NCBI GenBank assembly: GCA_023409735.1
Contig: JAEYRB010000049.1
Span: 61,212-125,211 of the forward strand
DNA length: 64,000 nt
Reading direction: 5' to 3'
Source: Bacillota bacterium
GTDB taxonomy: Bacteria > Bacillota > Clostridia > Acetivibrionales > DTU013
Under the pieces are notes generated by a model. It worked only from the letters and a program-made list of their open reading frames with translations, was not told the origin of the DNA and searched no databases. Positions 16,968-26,334 of this stretch are shown piece by piece. The translations under genes were made by a program, and so were the position numbers. How positions within the stretch are numbered: position 1 is the first letter of the stretch; each line of letters opens with the position of its first letter.

Positions 16968-17384
16968 TTATACTTTTCTTGTCATAGTTATTTCCTGAAC
17001 ATCATCAGGGACATTTGATATTTCAAAACCCAGGCGCGTAAAAAATTCAGCAATATCCGGCTGAGCTTTTAAACAGGCCTTTTTAGCTATTGTTTCCTCT
17101 GCTAATGCGATGAGAAGCTTGCATATCCCAGTCCCTATACCAATCCTTCTAAAACTTCGGCGCACAGCAACATTTTCAATAATAGCATATTCACCCATTG
17201 GAAGGAGCCTTCCACATCCTGCAGGCTCACCGTTTACAAAGGCAAGTACATTGATTGAATCCTTATCATCTTTGTCCATCACAGTCTTCACAGACAGGCA
17301 TAATTCATCAGCAAAAACCTCTCTGCAAATACTGCTTACTATATTCATTTGCTCATTATTCTTTACTCTGAATATTTCAATCAT
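16968..17384 (-). CDS. GNAT family N-acetyltransferase
   Basis: 138 aa. The acetyl-CoA binding motif VAVRRSFRRIGIGTGICKLL (about 73-92) is canonical, as is the later FFTRLGFEI (about 115-123). The substrate cannot be told from sequence. Ribosome site AGGTGA before the ATG. Confidence 0.85.
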   Translation of the reverse strand: MIEIFRVKNNEQMNIVSSICREVFADELCLSVKTVMDKDDKDSINVLAFVNGEPAGCGRLLPMGEYAIIENVAVRRSFRRIGIGTGICKLLIALAEETIAKKACLKAQPDIAEFFTRLGFEISNVPDDVQEITMTRKV

Positions 17385-17511
17385 AAGTTCACCTGCTAAA
17401 GATCTTTTTTCTTATGCCTCAAACAGTTTCATACTTTCATTTGCAGATCATTAGGCTTTTATCACATCACTGTAGAGCCTTGGCACTGCAAAATAATTGA
17501 GACACTTGCTG

Positions 17512-17949
17512 CTACTTCAATTCAGAAGTACAATGCGGGCATCTGGTTGCTTCTAAATGTATAGCTGTGCGGCAATACGGGCATTCCTTTGTGGAAACAG
17601 GAGCCGGCTCCGGTTTTTTCTTGAATTTGTTTATCTGCCTGATAACAATGAAGATCGACAAAGCAACAATGAGAAAATCTACAATGTTGGTAATAAAGAC
17701 TCCATAATAAAGTATTGGCGCACCTAGTTCCTGGGCTGCCCCGACACTTTCATAATTTTTTCCGTCAAGATATATAACAAGGCTGCTGAAATCTATCCTA
17801 CCTGTAATCAGTGTCACAAGAGGCATAACGATATCATTAACAAAAGAAGTTACAATTTTTCCGAATGCTGAGCCTATAACAACACCTACAGCCAGATCTA
17901 GAACATTACCCTTTACAGCAAAATCTCTGAATTCCTTGAAAAACGACAC
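17512..17949 (-). CDS. mscL: Large-conductance mechanosensitive channel MscL
   Basis: Pentameric channel releasing solutes on hypo-osmotic shock. 145 aa: N-terminal amphipathic FFKEFRDFAVKGNVLDLAVGV, pore TM1 (VGVVIGSAFGKIVTSFVND), TM2 (VDFLIVALSIFIVIRQIN). The C-terminal end is unusual in having two CxxC pairs (CPYCRTAIHLEATRCPHC), a zinc-ribbon-like tail seen in some MscL homologues. GTG start chosen for AAAGGAG spacing. Confidence 0.93.
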   Translation of the reverse strand: MSFFKEFRDFAVKGNVLDLAVGVVIGSAFGKIVTSFVNDIVMPLVTLITGRIDFSSLVIYLDGKNYESVGAAQELGAPILYYGVFITNIVDFLIVALSIFIVIRQINKFKKKPEPAPVSTKECPYCRTAIHLEATRCPHCTSELK

Positions 17950-18052
17950 TTTGACCACTCCTTTTGTGAATTTATTTAAATTTTACCCTACTGTACTTTT
18001 TACAAACAAAATATAGTATAGTTTATATATAATTATTATCGCTATAATTATT

Positions 18053-19075
18053 TTAGTATCTGTTTCTTACCTTCTCTGCAAATCCTATAAGGTTATTTAT
18101 CTCAAGCACTGTGCCATCATCAAGCACAGCCCTCCCGGTGTACCTTCCAAACACCTGATGTGCCAATGTAGAAATAAGGCCTAGATTTGTATTATCTATT
18201 CTATCATAAATAGGCTGAAAATCCATCTCAAATCTTCCGTCAGAAGAAGAAAAGGTCCATGGCTTCAAATAATCCTCAGGCGGAATATTGAAAGTGACAT
18301 TCTCCAGCTTATGGCCAACTCCATCATAGAATAAAATATTTTCAGTGGCCGCACTTGTATCACCAAAGCCATATCCTATATTAAAACCAAATGGTTTTCC
18401 ATTAACTATAGCGTTCCCGCTTCCCCAGTACCATGTATTATCATACGTCCAGACACCTCTGCCCCAATCAAGTGTTCCGAGGTCTCCTTCATTATCAAAT
18501 GTGAAGATATCACTGCCAATCTGTGCATACCCCGATGCACGCATGCAGTTAATTTTTTGATTGTAGTAGAAAGCTCTCGGATTTTCCTTCCAAGGAGTAG
18601 CAATTACTATTGTATCCATATCAGGCTGCTCAAGCTGTATTTCACATTGAAATTCCATTTTACCGCTGAAATTATTAACATGGCAGGATAAGTGCCTAAC
18701 ATTGCCCTTTTTAACAAAATCCATTTTAATGCGGCGATTTTTGAAGTGAACATCACTTACATCGGAGTTGCCAGAAAGTCCCATTTTCCCAAAGGGCAAA
18801 GGGATTATTGATGTCACATTCTTATATTCAGTGGTACTAAGGTCAATAAAGGATATTGCTGCCATCCCCATATAGGACATATCTGCCAAGGTTAGACATA
18901 CTACCTGTTTTCCGTTATTTACAGTATAGTAGTCCCATTCCTTAATTCTCCATACAGGAGCCTTAATATCGTTTCTGTCATATACCTGCAGCATTCTTCT
19001 CGACCAACCCGGTTCCGATATCCTGCCGTCTTTGTCTAGAAGCTTCTGATTTACGGTAATTTCATGCTGTATCAT
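18053..19075 (-). CDS. DUF2804 domain protein
   Basis: 340 aa, full-length match to the DUF2804 pattern: early W..R.LQVYDR, KEWDYY, GRGVWTYDNTWYWGSGN (about 210-226), and the final GRAVLDDGTVLEINNLIGFAEKV. The fold appears lipocalin/AttH-like; the function is unknown. Good ribosome site GGAGG. Single gene. Confidence 0.8.
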   Translation of the reverse strand: MIQHEITVNQKLLDKDGRISEPGWSRRMLQVYDRNDIKAPVWRIKEWDYYTVNNGKQVVCLTLADMSYMGMAAISFIDLSTTEYKNVTSIIPLPFGKMGLSGNSDVSDVHFKNRRIKMDFVKKGNVRHLSCHVNNFSGKMEFQCEIQLEQPDMDTIVIATPWKENPRAFYYNQKINCMRASGYAQIGSDIFTFDNEGDLGTLDWGRGVWTYDNTWYWGSGNAIVNGKPFGFNIGYGFGDTSAATENILFYDGVGHKLENVTFNIPPEDYLKPWTFSSSDGRFEMDFQPIYDRIDNTNLGLISTLAHQVFGRYTGRAVLDDGTVLEINNLIGFAEKVRNRY

Positions 19076-19140
19076 GATATCCTCCGTTATTTACATAATG
19101 CCTACAAAGTCATTCTATACGTTTTTCAAAAATAATTCAA

Positions 19141-19171
19141 GCCACAATTTACATATACTGTAAATTGTGGC
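19141..19171. terminator. Perfect 13-bp hairpin downstream of the ABC exporter genes
   Basis: GCCACAATTTACA pairs with TGTAAATTGTGGC around TATAC. On the minus strand an imperfect T-rich tail follows, so it may end the ABC operon. Confidence 0.6.
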
Positions 19172-19291
19172 TCGTTAATCGTCAGACTTTTATCATAACT
19201 CAATTTTTTAAGAAACTTAACCTGACAGCAAGTGCTCAGCATGCTATGAGCTAATTACTTTATTGCTATTCGTTTCCTGTACATTCCGCAG

Positions 19292-21085
19292 CTATACTGC
19301 CTCCTCGTCATTAAGGAATTTAAACTGTGACATGTAGAGATTGTAGTATTGTCCCTCCAGCTTGATCAACTCTTCGTGTGTACCGGACTCAACAATATCT
19401 CCATCCTCAACAACCATTATGAGATCAGCATTTCTTATGGTAGATAGTCTGTGGGCAATAACAAAGGATGTCCTCCCCTTCAGCAACCGCTTGATTCCCT
19501 TTTGTACAAGGCGTTCGGTATGAGTATCAATACTTGCCGTTGCCTCGTCAAGAATCAGTATACGCGGGTTTGCAAGAAGTGTCCTGGCAAACGCAATAAG
19601 CTGCCTCTGACCTGCTGATAGTCTTGTTCCTCTTTCATTAACCTCGGTATCATAGCCCTTGTCGAGTTTCATAATGAATTCGTGTGCAGAAACAGCCTTT
19701 GCAGCCTCTATGATCTCATCATCCGTAGCATCCAGTTTACCATAACGAATGTTCTCTTTTATTGATGTAGCAAACAGGAAGGTATCCTGAGGCATCATGC
19801 CTATTTGCCTTCGCAACGACTCCAGTATAACGTTATTAACATTATGTCCGTCGATATATACAGTTCCATCAGTAACCTCGTAAAATCTGCTTATTAGGTT
19901 TACAATAGTAGTCTTGCCGGCTCCTGTTGAGCCTACCAGTGCTATGGTCTGCCCAGCGTCAATGCTGAAGCTTACACCCTTTAGTACTGTTTGCTCATCC
20001 TCATAACCAAAGCTCACGTTTTCAAAGCGAACACTGCCTTTTATTGCCGGCATTTGTTTTGCGTTTACCCTATCCTTAATATCAGGCTCAATATCCATTA
20101 TTTCAAATATTCTTTCAGCGCCGGACATATTAGTGATAAGCTGGTTATAGAAATTGCTTATATTCATAATTGGCTGCCAGAACATAGACACATAGCTTGT
20201 AAATGCAACCAGAAGTCCCGGTGTAATATTCTCAGTAGTTATCATCCTTGTGCCAAACCAGAATACGAGTACATTCCCTACTCCCCAGGACATATCAACT
20301 ATAGGCCAGAAGAAGTCGTTCATGCGCACTGCTCGAATAAAAGCCAGTCTCTGTTCCTTGATAAGTCTTAGGAAGGTATTTGATGTCTCTTCCTCTGCTC
20401 CAAAGCTTTGCACTGTTCGTATGCCGGAAAAATCCTCATGCGTAAAAGCATTCATGTTGGAGTTTTTCTTTCTGAAAACCTGCCATCTCTTTCTAGAAAC
20501 AGTCTGAATATAAAACATTACTATTATCATTACCGGCAACGTTATGAGAGCCACTATTGCCAGTCTGTAGTTCATTATAACCATTATAACAACTACAGCA
20601 ACCATCTTTGTAAATTCAGGCAGCAGGGTGGTTACAGCGCTGGTAAATAAATCGTTTAGTGAATTGACATCTCCGATTATCCTGGCAAGTATTTTACCTA
20701 CAGGCCTGCTGTCAAAAAAAGCGAAGGACAGCTTTTGTATGTGCGTGTAAAGCTGCTGGCGTATTGTCAGGAGGATTTTGTTTGAAACCTTTCCCATGGT
20801 CATTATCCTCAGCTTTGAGCACAGCATAGATACAGCATTGAGCAACACCATCACTATACCAATGATATAAAGGCTTTTACCATTGCCTACCTCTATATAC
20901 TTATCAATTCCCATCTTGAGAAAAAAGGGGTTGAGAAGCTCTACTATAATCACTACGGCCATGAATAACATTGTCTTTACTATATCCACCCCGTATGGCT
21001 TTAAGTATCTTAAGAGTCTTTTGATAATATCAAAGTTGAGACTCTCTTTAAGGTTTTCGTCTTCATTAAATGTATTTATCGGCAA
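19292..21085 (-). CDS. ABC exporter half-transporter (TMD-NBD), second subunit
   Basis: 597 aa. ABC transporter type 1 TM domain (about 25-320, six helices) then ATPase: Walker A GSTGAGKTT (about 385), Q-loop MMPQDTFLF, signature LSAGQRQ, Walker B ILILDEATA. Closest in layout to the YheH/BmrD-type partner of heterodimeric multidrug exporters. Signature and Walker B glutamate are canonical. Starts with TTG directly after the stop of the preceding gene (adjacent), so it is translationally coupled to its partner. Confidence 0.88.
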   Translation of the reverse strand: MPINTFNEDENLKESLNFDIIKRLLRYLKPYGVDIVKTMLFMAVVIIVELLNPFFLKMGIDKYIEVGNGKSLYIIGIVMVLLNAVSMLCSKLRIMTMGKVSNKILLTIRQQLYTHIQKLSFAFFDSRPVGKILARIIGDVNSLNDLFTSAVTTLLPEFTKMVAVVVIMVIMNYRLAIVALITLPVMIIVMFYIQTVSRKRWQVFRKKNSNMNAFTHEDFSGIRTVQSFGAEEETSNTFLRLIKEQRLAFIRAVRMNDFFWPIVDMSWGVGNVLVFWFGTRMITTENITPGLLVAFTSYVSMFWQPIMNISNFYNQLITNMSGAERIFEIMDIEPDIKDRVNAKQMPAIKGSVRFENVSFGYEDEQTVLKGVSFSIDAGQTIALVGSTGAGKTTIVNLISRFYEVTDGTVYIDGHNVNNVILESLRRQIGMMPQDTFLFATSIKENIRYGKLDATDDEIIEAAKAVSAHEFIMKLDKGYDTEVNERGTRLSAGQRQLIAFARTLLANPRILILDEATASIDTHTERLVQKGIKRLLKGRTSFVIAHRLSTIRNADLIMVVEDGDIVESGTHEELIKLEGQYYNLYMSQFKFLNDEEAV

Positions 21086-22822
21086 TTAGATCACTTCCTT
21101 TCTCAATGTTTCAGAATAATCGCCGTATTGTACGCAATATGTGTTATAATAGCGCCCGCCAAGCTTCATGAGCTCGTCATGATTTCCTCTTTCGACTATC
21201 CTGCCATCCTCAAAATATAATATCTCATCTGCGTTTTTTACAGCTGATATTCTGTGGGCAATGATGAAGCAGGTCATTGCCTTTCTCTTCTCGAGAGCCT
21301 TCTGTATATTATACTCAGTTTCCATGTCCAGAGCAGATGTTGAGTCATCCAGTACCAATACACTGGAATTTCTCACAAGCGCCCTTGCTATTGATACCCT
21401 TTGTTTTTGACCGCCTGACAGCCCAAGGCCTCTTTCTCCTATAACAGACTTGTAGCCCTGAGGCATCTGAGAAACAAATTCATCTACCATGGAGTCCTTG
21501 ACTGCTGCTAAGAAGTCCACTTCTGATACATTTTCACTTCCGAATTTTATATTCTCCTCTATAGTGTCTGAGAAAAGGAAGGTATCCTGCATTACGACCG
21601 ATACACTCTTCCTCAGCTGTGAAAGCTCCATATCCTTTACATTAACGCCGTCAAGCAGCACCTGTCCCGAAGTACAGTCATAATATCTGCCTATCAGGTT
21701 AATGAGAGAGGTTTTTCCCGAACCTGTGATACCCATTATAGCTATTGTACTACCCGGTTTGGCATCGATATTTATGTTCTCTAAAACAGTATTTCCTCCG
21801 AATTCAAAGCTGACATTGTTAAAGGCCACATGTCCCTGCACATTATCCAAATGGACCGGTGTTTCACAATCCTTTATCTCCGGCTCTTCATCAAATATCT
21901 TATCAATTTTTTTCACAGAGGCAATACATTGTGCCAGTGTGCTGATCAGCCAGCCCATCATTCTCATAGGCCATATAAGCATGTAGATATAGTTGCTGAA
22001 CGCCACAAGAGTTCCCAGCGACAGGTCGCCGTTTATAACCATGTTTCCCCCAAAGCTTATCATAAGAACAAGTACTATATTGGAAAGAAATTCAATAGGT
22101 GGATGATACCTTGACATTATCTTTGCCTGTTCAAAGTTGATCTCATAATTTGCTTCATTCTGCTTGAGAAATTTATCTATCTCATGCTTTTCCCTGCTTA
22201 ATGCCTTAACCAGCCTGACACCGGATATATTTTGCTGAGCCGTTGTATTTAACACAGCTCTTTGGTCACTGATTTTTTCATATGTAGCACCAATTTTTCT
22301 TTCAAGCTTAAGGACCACGAATTCAATCAGCGGAAGTGTTACTATACTCAATATAGCCAGTTTCCAGTTAATACTAAATAAAATAACAGACGCAATAATT
22401 ATATAAATGAGCTGCTCCAGAAATAAGCTAAAACCGTAGCAGATAGCATTCATTACATTGTCCATGTCTTCCTTTATACGTGACATTAATTCTCCGGTAT
22501 TGTTCTCATCAAAAAAGGAAAACGACAGCTTTTGTATATGATCAAAAAGGCTCTTTCTGAACCTCAATATCACATCAGAGCTGGCAAGGTCGAAGCCATA
22601 CGACTTTATATACCCAAATACACCTCTTGCCAGACAAATTATTGCAATTCCTGTCAATGCTGTCTTAAGATAAGACATCTCACCATTTTTAACGACTCTG
22701 TCAATTAACTGACCTACATAATACGGATTGAACATATCAAGTACGATGGCGGCCAGTAATGCTGCAGTTGCTATTGCATAACGCCACCATAAGCCTTTCA
22801 TATATCCAAGTAATCTTTTCAA
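21086..22822 (-). CDS. ABC exporter half-transporter (TMD-NBD), first subunit
   Basis: 578 aa. TM domain (about 10-300) with six helices, then ATPase with Walker A GITGSGKTS, Q-loop VMQDTFLFSD, signature LSGGQKQ and Walker B VLVLDDSTSALD. The residue after the Walker B aspartate is D instead of the catalytic E, the usual mark of the degenerate site in heterodimeric exporters (BmrC/YheI type). TTG start after AAGGAGG. Leads a two-gene operon preceded by an attenuator-like leader. Confidence 0.9.
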   Translation of the reverse strand: MKRLLGYMKGLWWRYAIATAALLAAIVLDMFNPYYVGQLIDRVVKNGEMSYLKTALTGIAIICLARGVFGYIKSYGFDLASSDVILRFRKSLFDHIQKLSFSFFDENNTGELMSRIKEDMDNVMNAICYGFSLFLEQLIYIIIASVILFSINWKLAILSIVTLPLIEFVVLKLERKIGATYEKISDQRAVLNTTAQQNISGVRLVKALSREKHEIDKFLKQNEANYEINFEQAKIMSRYHPPIEFLSNIVLVLMISFGGNMVINGDLSLGTLVAFSNYIYMLIWPMRMMGWLISTLAQCIASVKKIDKIFDEEPEIKDCETPVHLDNVQGHVAFNNVSFEFGGNTVLENINIDAKPGSTIAIMGITGSGKTSLINLIGRYYDCTSGQVLLDGVNVKDMELSQLRKSVSVVMQDTFLFSDTIEENIKFGSENVSEVDFLAAVKDSMVDEFVSQMPQGYKSVIGERGLGLSGGQKQRVSIARALVRNSSVLVLDDSTSALDMETEYNIQKALEKRKAMTCFIIAHRISAVKNADEILYFEDGRIVERGNHDELMKLGGRYYNTYCVQYGDYSETLRKEVI

Positions 22823-22983
22823 ACAAACTCCTCCTTAGAAGCATAACCCTTCTGGCTGCTTTCTCAAATTTCATAAAATATTGCCTGAGCCATACTCGTC
22901 AACGTGCTATGTTGGTGCAACGCCATAGATTTGTTTGACAGCACTGCAGCCTGCTGCATTTGATGAGCAGAAGCTTTAAAATG

Positions 22984-23053
22984 AAACAAAAAAGACCCTG
23001 GTTCAGTACCCCGGCCTTTCAAAAATGAAGGCCGTAGGATAACCCACGGCCTC
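22984..23053 (-). promoter_or_regulatory. Three-way attenuator before the ABC exporter operon
   Basis: On the minus strand three overlapping hairpins can be drawn: A, AGGCCGTGGG with CCTACGGCCT; B, GGCCTT with AAGGCC, which reuses the right arm of A; C, AGGCCGGGGT with ACCAGGGTCT followed by TTTTTT, which reuses the right arm of B. A therefore frees C (termination), and B prevents it (antitermination). The geometry is that of ribosome-mediated attenuation. C has mismatches, so its strength is uncertain. Confidence 0.6.
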
Positions 23054-23135
23054 TTGTCTTCAATTCAAAGCATCTGTCATATGTCGAGTAAGGCAGGGTT
23101 ACAATTTATTATGTTTTTGTGATTTCTTTTTGTTG

Positions 23136-23171
23136 TTATTGTGTAAATTCCATTTTCAATTTTTCTAAACA
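23136..23171 (-). CDS. Putative 11-aa leader peptide of the ABC exporter operon
   Basis: A very short ORF with a near-perfect ribosome site (AAAGGAGG) six bases before its ATG; peptide MFRKLKMEFTQ. AGGCAGG overlapping its ribosome site can pair with CCTGCCT about 75 bases downstream, before hairpin A, so its translation may be tied to the RNA fold. Leader ORFs like this precede drug-inducible ABC exporters (the BmrCD principle). Gene status is inferred from the ribosome site. Confidence 0.5.
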   Translation of the reverse strand, partial: CLEKLKMEFTQ

Positions 23172-23339
23172 TATTCCTGCCTCCTTTTCTTAAATTTAAG
23201 ATACCGCTATTCATGTTACTGCATAATGCCATTACTGTCAAGAAGTTTTTTTAAATAGATATATAAATTTCCAGACTCACATTATTCCATACTGTACTAT
23301 TTATCCCAGCTCATTTCCTCAAATTACTTATTATAATGC

Positions 23340-24686
23340 TTACTTATCCTTGATAGCTGCCACATAACCCTTTACTCTACCACTGGCAAGCCCTTCATAT
23401 TCCTCATTAGAAATTTCAGTTATATATAAGTTGTCTTTCATTTTACAGATAACTGCGCAATTACCATTAACAAACCGCACAGCGGTTCCGCATGAAAATT
23501 TGCCTCCATTGATTCGCTGATATCCATCTGCACCCTCGCAAAATATTGCACAAAGCTCCGTACCATCAGGGAATACCTCTTTTGCCTCCGGTGCATCGCC
23601 CAAAAGACTGCTCCAGCTAGCTATCTTCTTACTTTTAGAATCAACAAAATTGTTGCCTTTTACTGCTATCTGATATTTGCCAAATTTATCATCAATATTC
23701 AGTGCAAAGTCTTTGAGAAATAGATAATTTTGTTCATAGGAAAGCTCTAACCGTATTTTTTCTACAGCCTCAGGTGTTATTCCGGGATAAAGCAGACTCA
23801 TACTTCTCTGGTTATATGCCTCCGATGAAAAATACTTATCGGCAACCCTTTTAGGTCCTGACGCCAACATTCTAATCAGCAGCTTTTGAAATTCCTCAGG
23901 CTCCTTTTCAAAGCTTCTCATATATTCACGCAGCTCATCACTTACATGATCTTCTTTATCCCAATTGTCGTTATAATCCTTCAGAAGCATGACCATTAAG
24001 TCTTTTTCAGCTGAGTAAAACCATGCTGACTTGAGATACTGCCATGAATTCAGTCCTTCCTTCATAAAGCTGTTATCCATACGAAATGTTCCCATCAGTA
24101 AACCATCTTTTACTTCCATAGCTTTTAACGGACCCATATTAGGGAAATCAATCGCCCTGACTGTATACTTCAGATCAATATTCTGCTTTTTTGCTACGCT
24201 ATTTATAGGAATGGGAATACACAGTTTACCCAGATAGGCTTTTTTAACCTGTATACTAACCTTATCATCCTCGCAGCCGGCCTCTATTCCAAGCTTCACA
24301 GGTATATTAATTCCGAAGGCTTTCCCCTGTACATAGATAGCCTTATCCTCCAGAGCAATTCTATATGCATTTACATAGACTGAATCGTTTAATTTGAGCT
24401 CGGGTATTTCATCCTTTATTAAATAGTATAGGTCATAATTATTTAATCGAATTACTGCTGTCATATCCTTCTCACTAAATTCGAAGTGTTGTGAAAATGA
24501 CATAGGAACGTTATCAGACAGCACTTTATCAGGGTCGTCATATTTGAAATCTGCAATACTGACATACAATAACAAAAGTCCAGCCAACACAACCGGCAGT
24601 AGTAAAATAATCAAAATAGTAATCGCAATTTTGAAGCCTATTGACTTTTTTCCCTTTTTACTAACTATAATAGCTTCTTCTTTCAT
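23340..24686 (-). CDS. Membrane-anchored protein of unknown function, paralogue 1
   Basis: 448 aa with a basic N-terminus and one TM helix (about 17-42), then a long extracytoplasmic region. It is about 60% identical by eye over its length to the next gene. Shared blocks: PDKVLSDNVPMSFS, EDKAIYVQGKA, LGKLCIPIPI, EVFPDGTE(L/F)CAIFCEGA, KFSCGTAVRF(V/I)NGNCAVICKM. Start ATG fixed by GAGGA and by comparison with the paralogue. Possibly a lipocalin-like or sensor protein; no domain family recognised. Confidence 0.7.
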   Translation of the reverse strand: MKEEAIIVSKKGKKSIGFKIAITILIILLLPVVLAGLLLLYVSIADFKYDDPDKVLSDNVPMSFSQHFEFSEKDMTAVIRLNNYDLYYLIKDEIPELKLNDSVYVNAYRIALEDKAIYVQGKAFGINIPVKLGIEAGCEDDKVSIQVKKAYLGKLCIPIPINSVAKKQNIDLKYTVRAIDFPNMGPLKAMEVKDGLLMGTFRMDNSFMKEGLNSWQYLKSAWFYSAEKDLMVMLLKDYNDNWDKEDHVSDELREYMRSFEKEPEEFQKLLIRMLASGPKRVADKYFSSEAYNQRSMSLLYPGITPEAVEKIRLELSYEQNYLFLKDFALNIDDKFGKYQIAVKGNNFVDSKSKKIASWSSLLGDAPEAKEVFPDGTELCAIFCEGADGYQRINGGKFSCGTAVRFVNGNCAVICKMKDNLYITEISNEEYEGLASGRVKGYVAAIKDK

Positions 24687-24829
24687 AATTTTCCTCACAA
24701 TGCGTTTTATGTATATATTATATGCCAGTCCATTAAAGTATTCAATTATTTAGTAATATAACAGGTAGAGCCTTTTTAATGCACCAAGCATCGCTGAGAT
24801 TATTGGCTATAAGCTAATATTCAAATCTA

Positions 24830-26182
24830 TTAATGCATGACTCGAAATACATTATGCTCTACTTCTACTGCTGCCACAAAACCTTTTGACTTTCCACTGA
24901 CAAGATCATCATATTCCTGATCTGAGATCTTAGTTATATAATAATTTTCACCCATTTTACAGATGACCGCGCAATTTCCGTTAATGAATCTCACAGCCGT
25001 TCCGCAGGAAAATTTGTTTCCATTGATTTTTTGAACTGCTTTGGCACCCTCGCAAAATATTGCACAAAACTCCGTGCCATCCGGAAATACCTCTTTTGCC
25101 TCAAGTGCGTCGCCCATAAGGCTGTTCCAGTTAACTATCTTCTTATTTTTGGGATCAACAAAATTGTTGTCTTTTACAGTTATCTCATATTTGCCGAATT
25201 TATCGTCAATATTCAGTGCAAAGTCTCTAAGGAATAGATAATTCCTTTCATAGGAAAGCTCTCCACGTGTTTTTTCCACAACCTCAGGAGTTATTTCGGG
25301 ATAAAGCAGCCTCATACTTATCTTTTTATAGATGTCTGATGAAAAATATTTTTCTGCATACTCCTTAGTTCCTGATGCCAGCATTCTCACAAACAGGTTC
25401 TGAAATCCCTCAGGGTCCTTTTCAAAGCGCTTCATATACTCACGCAGCTCATCACTTACATAATCTTTCTTATCACGATTTGCACTATAATCCATCAGCA
25501 GCATAACCATCGGGTCTTCCTCACCTGAATAGATAAATGCTGACTTAAGAAGCTGCAATCCACTCAGTCCTTCCTCCACAAAGCTGTTATCTATGGAAAA
25601 TGTTCCTATAATACAGCCATCCTTAAGTTCAACAGCTTTAAGAGCACCCATATATGGAAAATCAAATGGCTCGACCTTTAAGTCCATACTTAGCTTTATA
25701 GGAATGGGAATACACAGCTTTCCAAGAGAAGCTTTTTTCAAATGTATACATATCTTACCTTCTTCGTAGCTTACATCTAATCCGAGCTTCACAGGTATAT
25801 TAAAGCCATAGGCCTTTCCTTGTACATAGATAGCCTTATCCTCAAGAGCTAATCTGTATGCATTAACATAAACTGAATCATTTAGCTTAATCTCAGACGG
25901 TACTTCATCCTTATACAGATAGTAGATGTCAAAATTATTTAAGCGGATTGACGCTGTCATGTCCTTCTCACTAAATGAGAAGCGCTCGGAGAATGACATT
26001 GGAACGCTTTCAGACAGCACTTTATCAGGATTGTCATATCTGAAATCCGCTATATTTATATATAATAGTAAAAGACCTGCCAAAACAATTGGCAGTAACA
26101 TAATAATAAGAAAAGCCATAACAATCTTAAAGCCTACTGATTTTTTCGCCTTTTTATTAGTAACAATTATATCCTTATCCAT
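24830..26182 (-). CDS. Membrane-anchored protein of unknown function, paralogue 2
   Basis: 450 aa, tandem paralogue of the downstream gene with the same N-terminal K-rich segment, one TM helix (about 14-38) and extracytoplasmic body. Ribosome site AGGGG. Differences are spread evenly rather than clustered, which argues for an old duplication. It ends with a short extra tail (VEHNVFRVMH) not seen in paralogue 1. Function unknown. Confidence 0.7.
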   Translation of the reverse strand: MDKDIIVTNKKAKKSVGFKIVMAFLIIMLLPIVLAGLLLLYINIADFRYDNPDKVLSESVPMSFSERFSFSEKDMTASIRLNNFDIYYLYKDEVPSEIKLNDSVYVNAYRLALEDKAIYVQGKAYGFNIPVKLGLDVSYEEGKICIHLKKASLGKLCIPIPIKLSMDLKVEPFDFPYMGALKAVELKDGCIIGTFSIDNSFVEEGLSGLQLLKSAFIYSGEEDPMVMLLMDYSANRDKKDYVSDELREYMKRFEKDPEGFQNLFVRMLASGTKEYAEKYFSSDIYKKISMRLLYPEITPEVVEKTRGELSYERNYLFLRDFALNIDDKFGKYEITVKDNNFVDPKNKKIVNWNSLMGDALEAKEVFPDGTEFCAIFCEGAKAVQKINGNKFSCGTAVRFINGNCAVICKMGENYYITKISDQEYDDLVSGKSKGFVAAVEVEHNVFRVMH

Positions 26183-26334
26183 AAATTCCCCTACTATGCA
26201 TTTTATGTATAAAATTATAACATACTAATTTTATAAATTAATTCTATTTGAGAAAATATTTTTTGCTTCCCGTTTTAATATCAAGCAAAATTTTTTATAG
26301 TCAGCACTAATCTTGTTGATCCTTACAGCTTAGA

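Noticed and set aside
23060..23080. MTDALN mini-ORF as the exporter leader peptide
   Set aside because: It lies just before hairpin A but has no ribosome site; the upstream 11-aa ORF has a near-perfect one.
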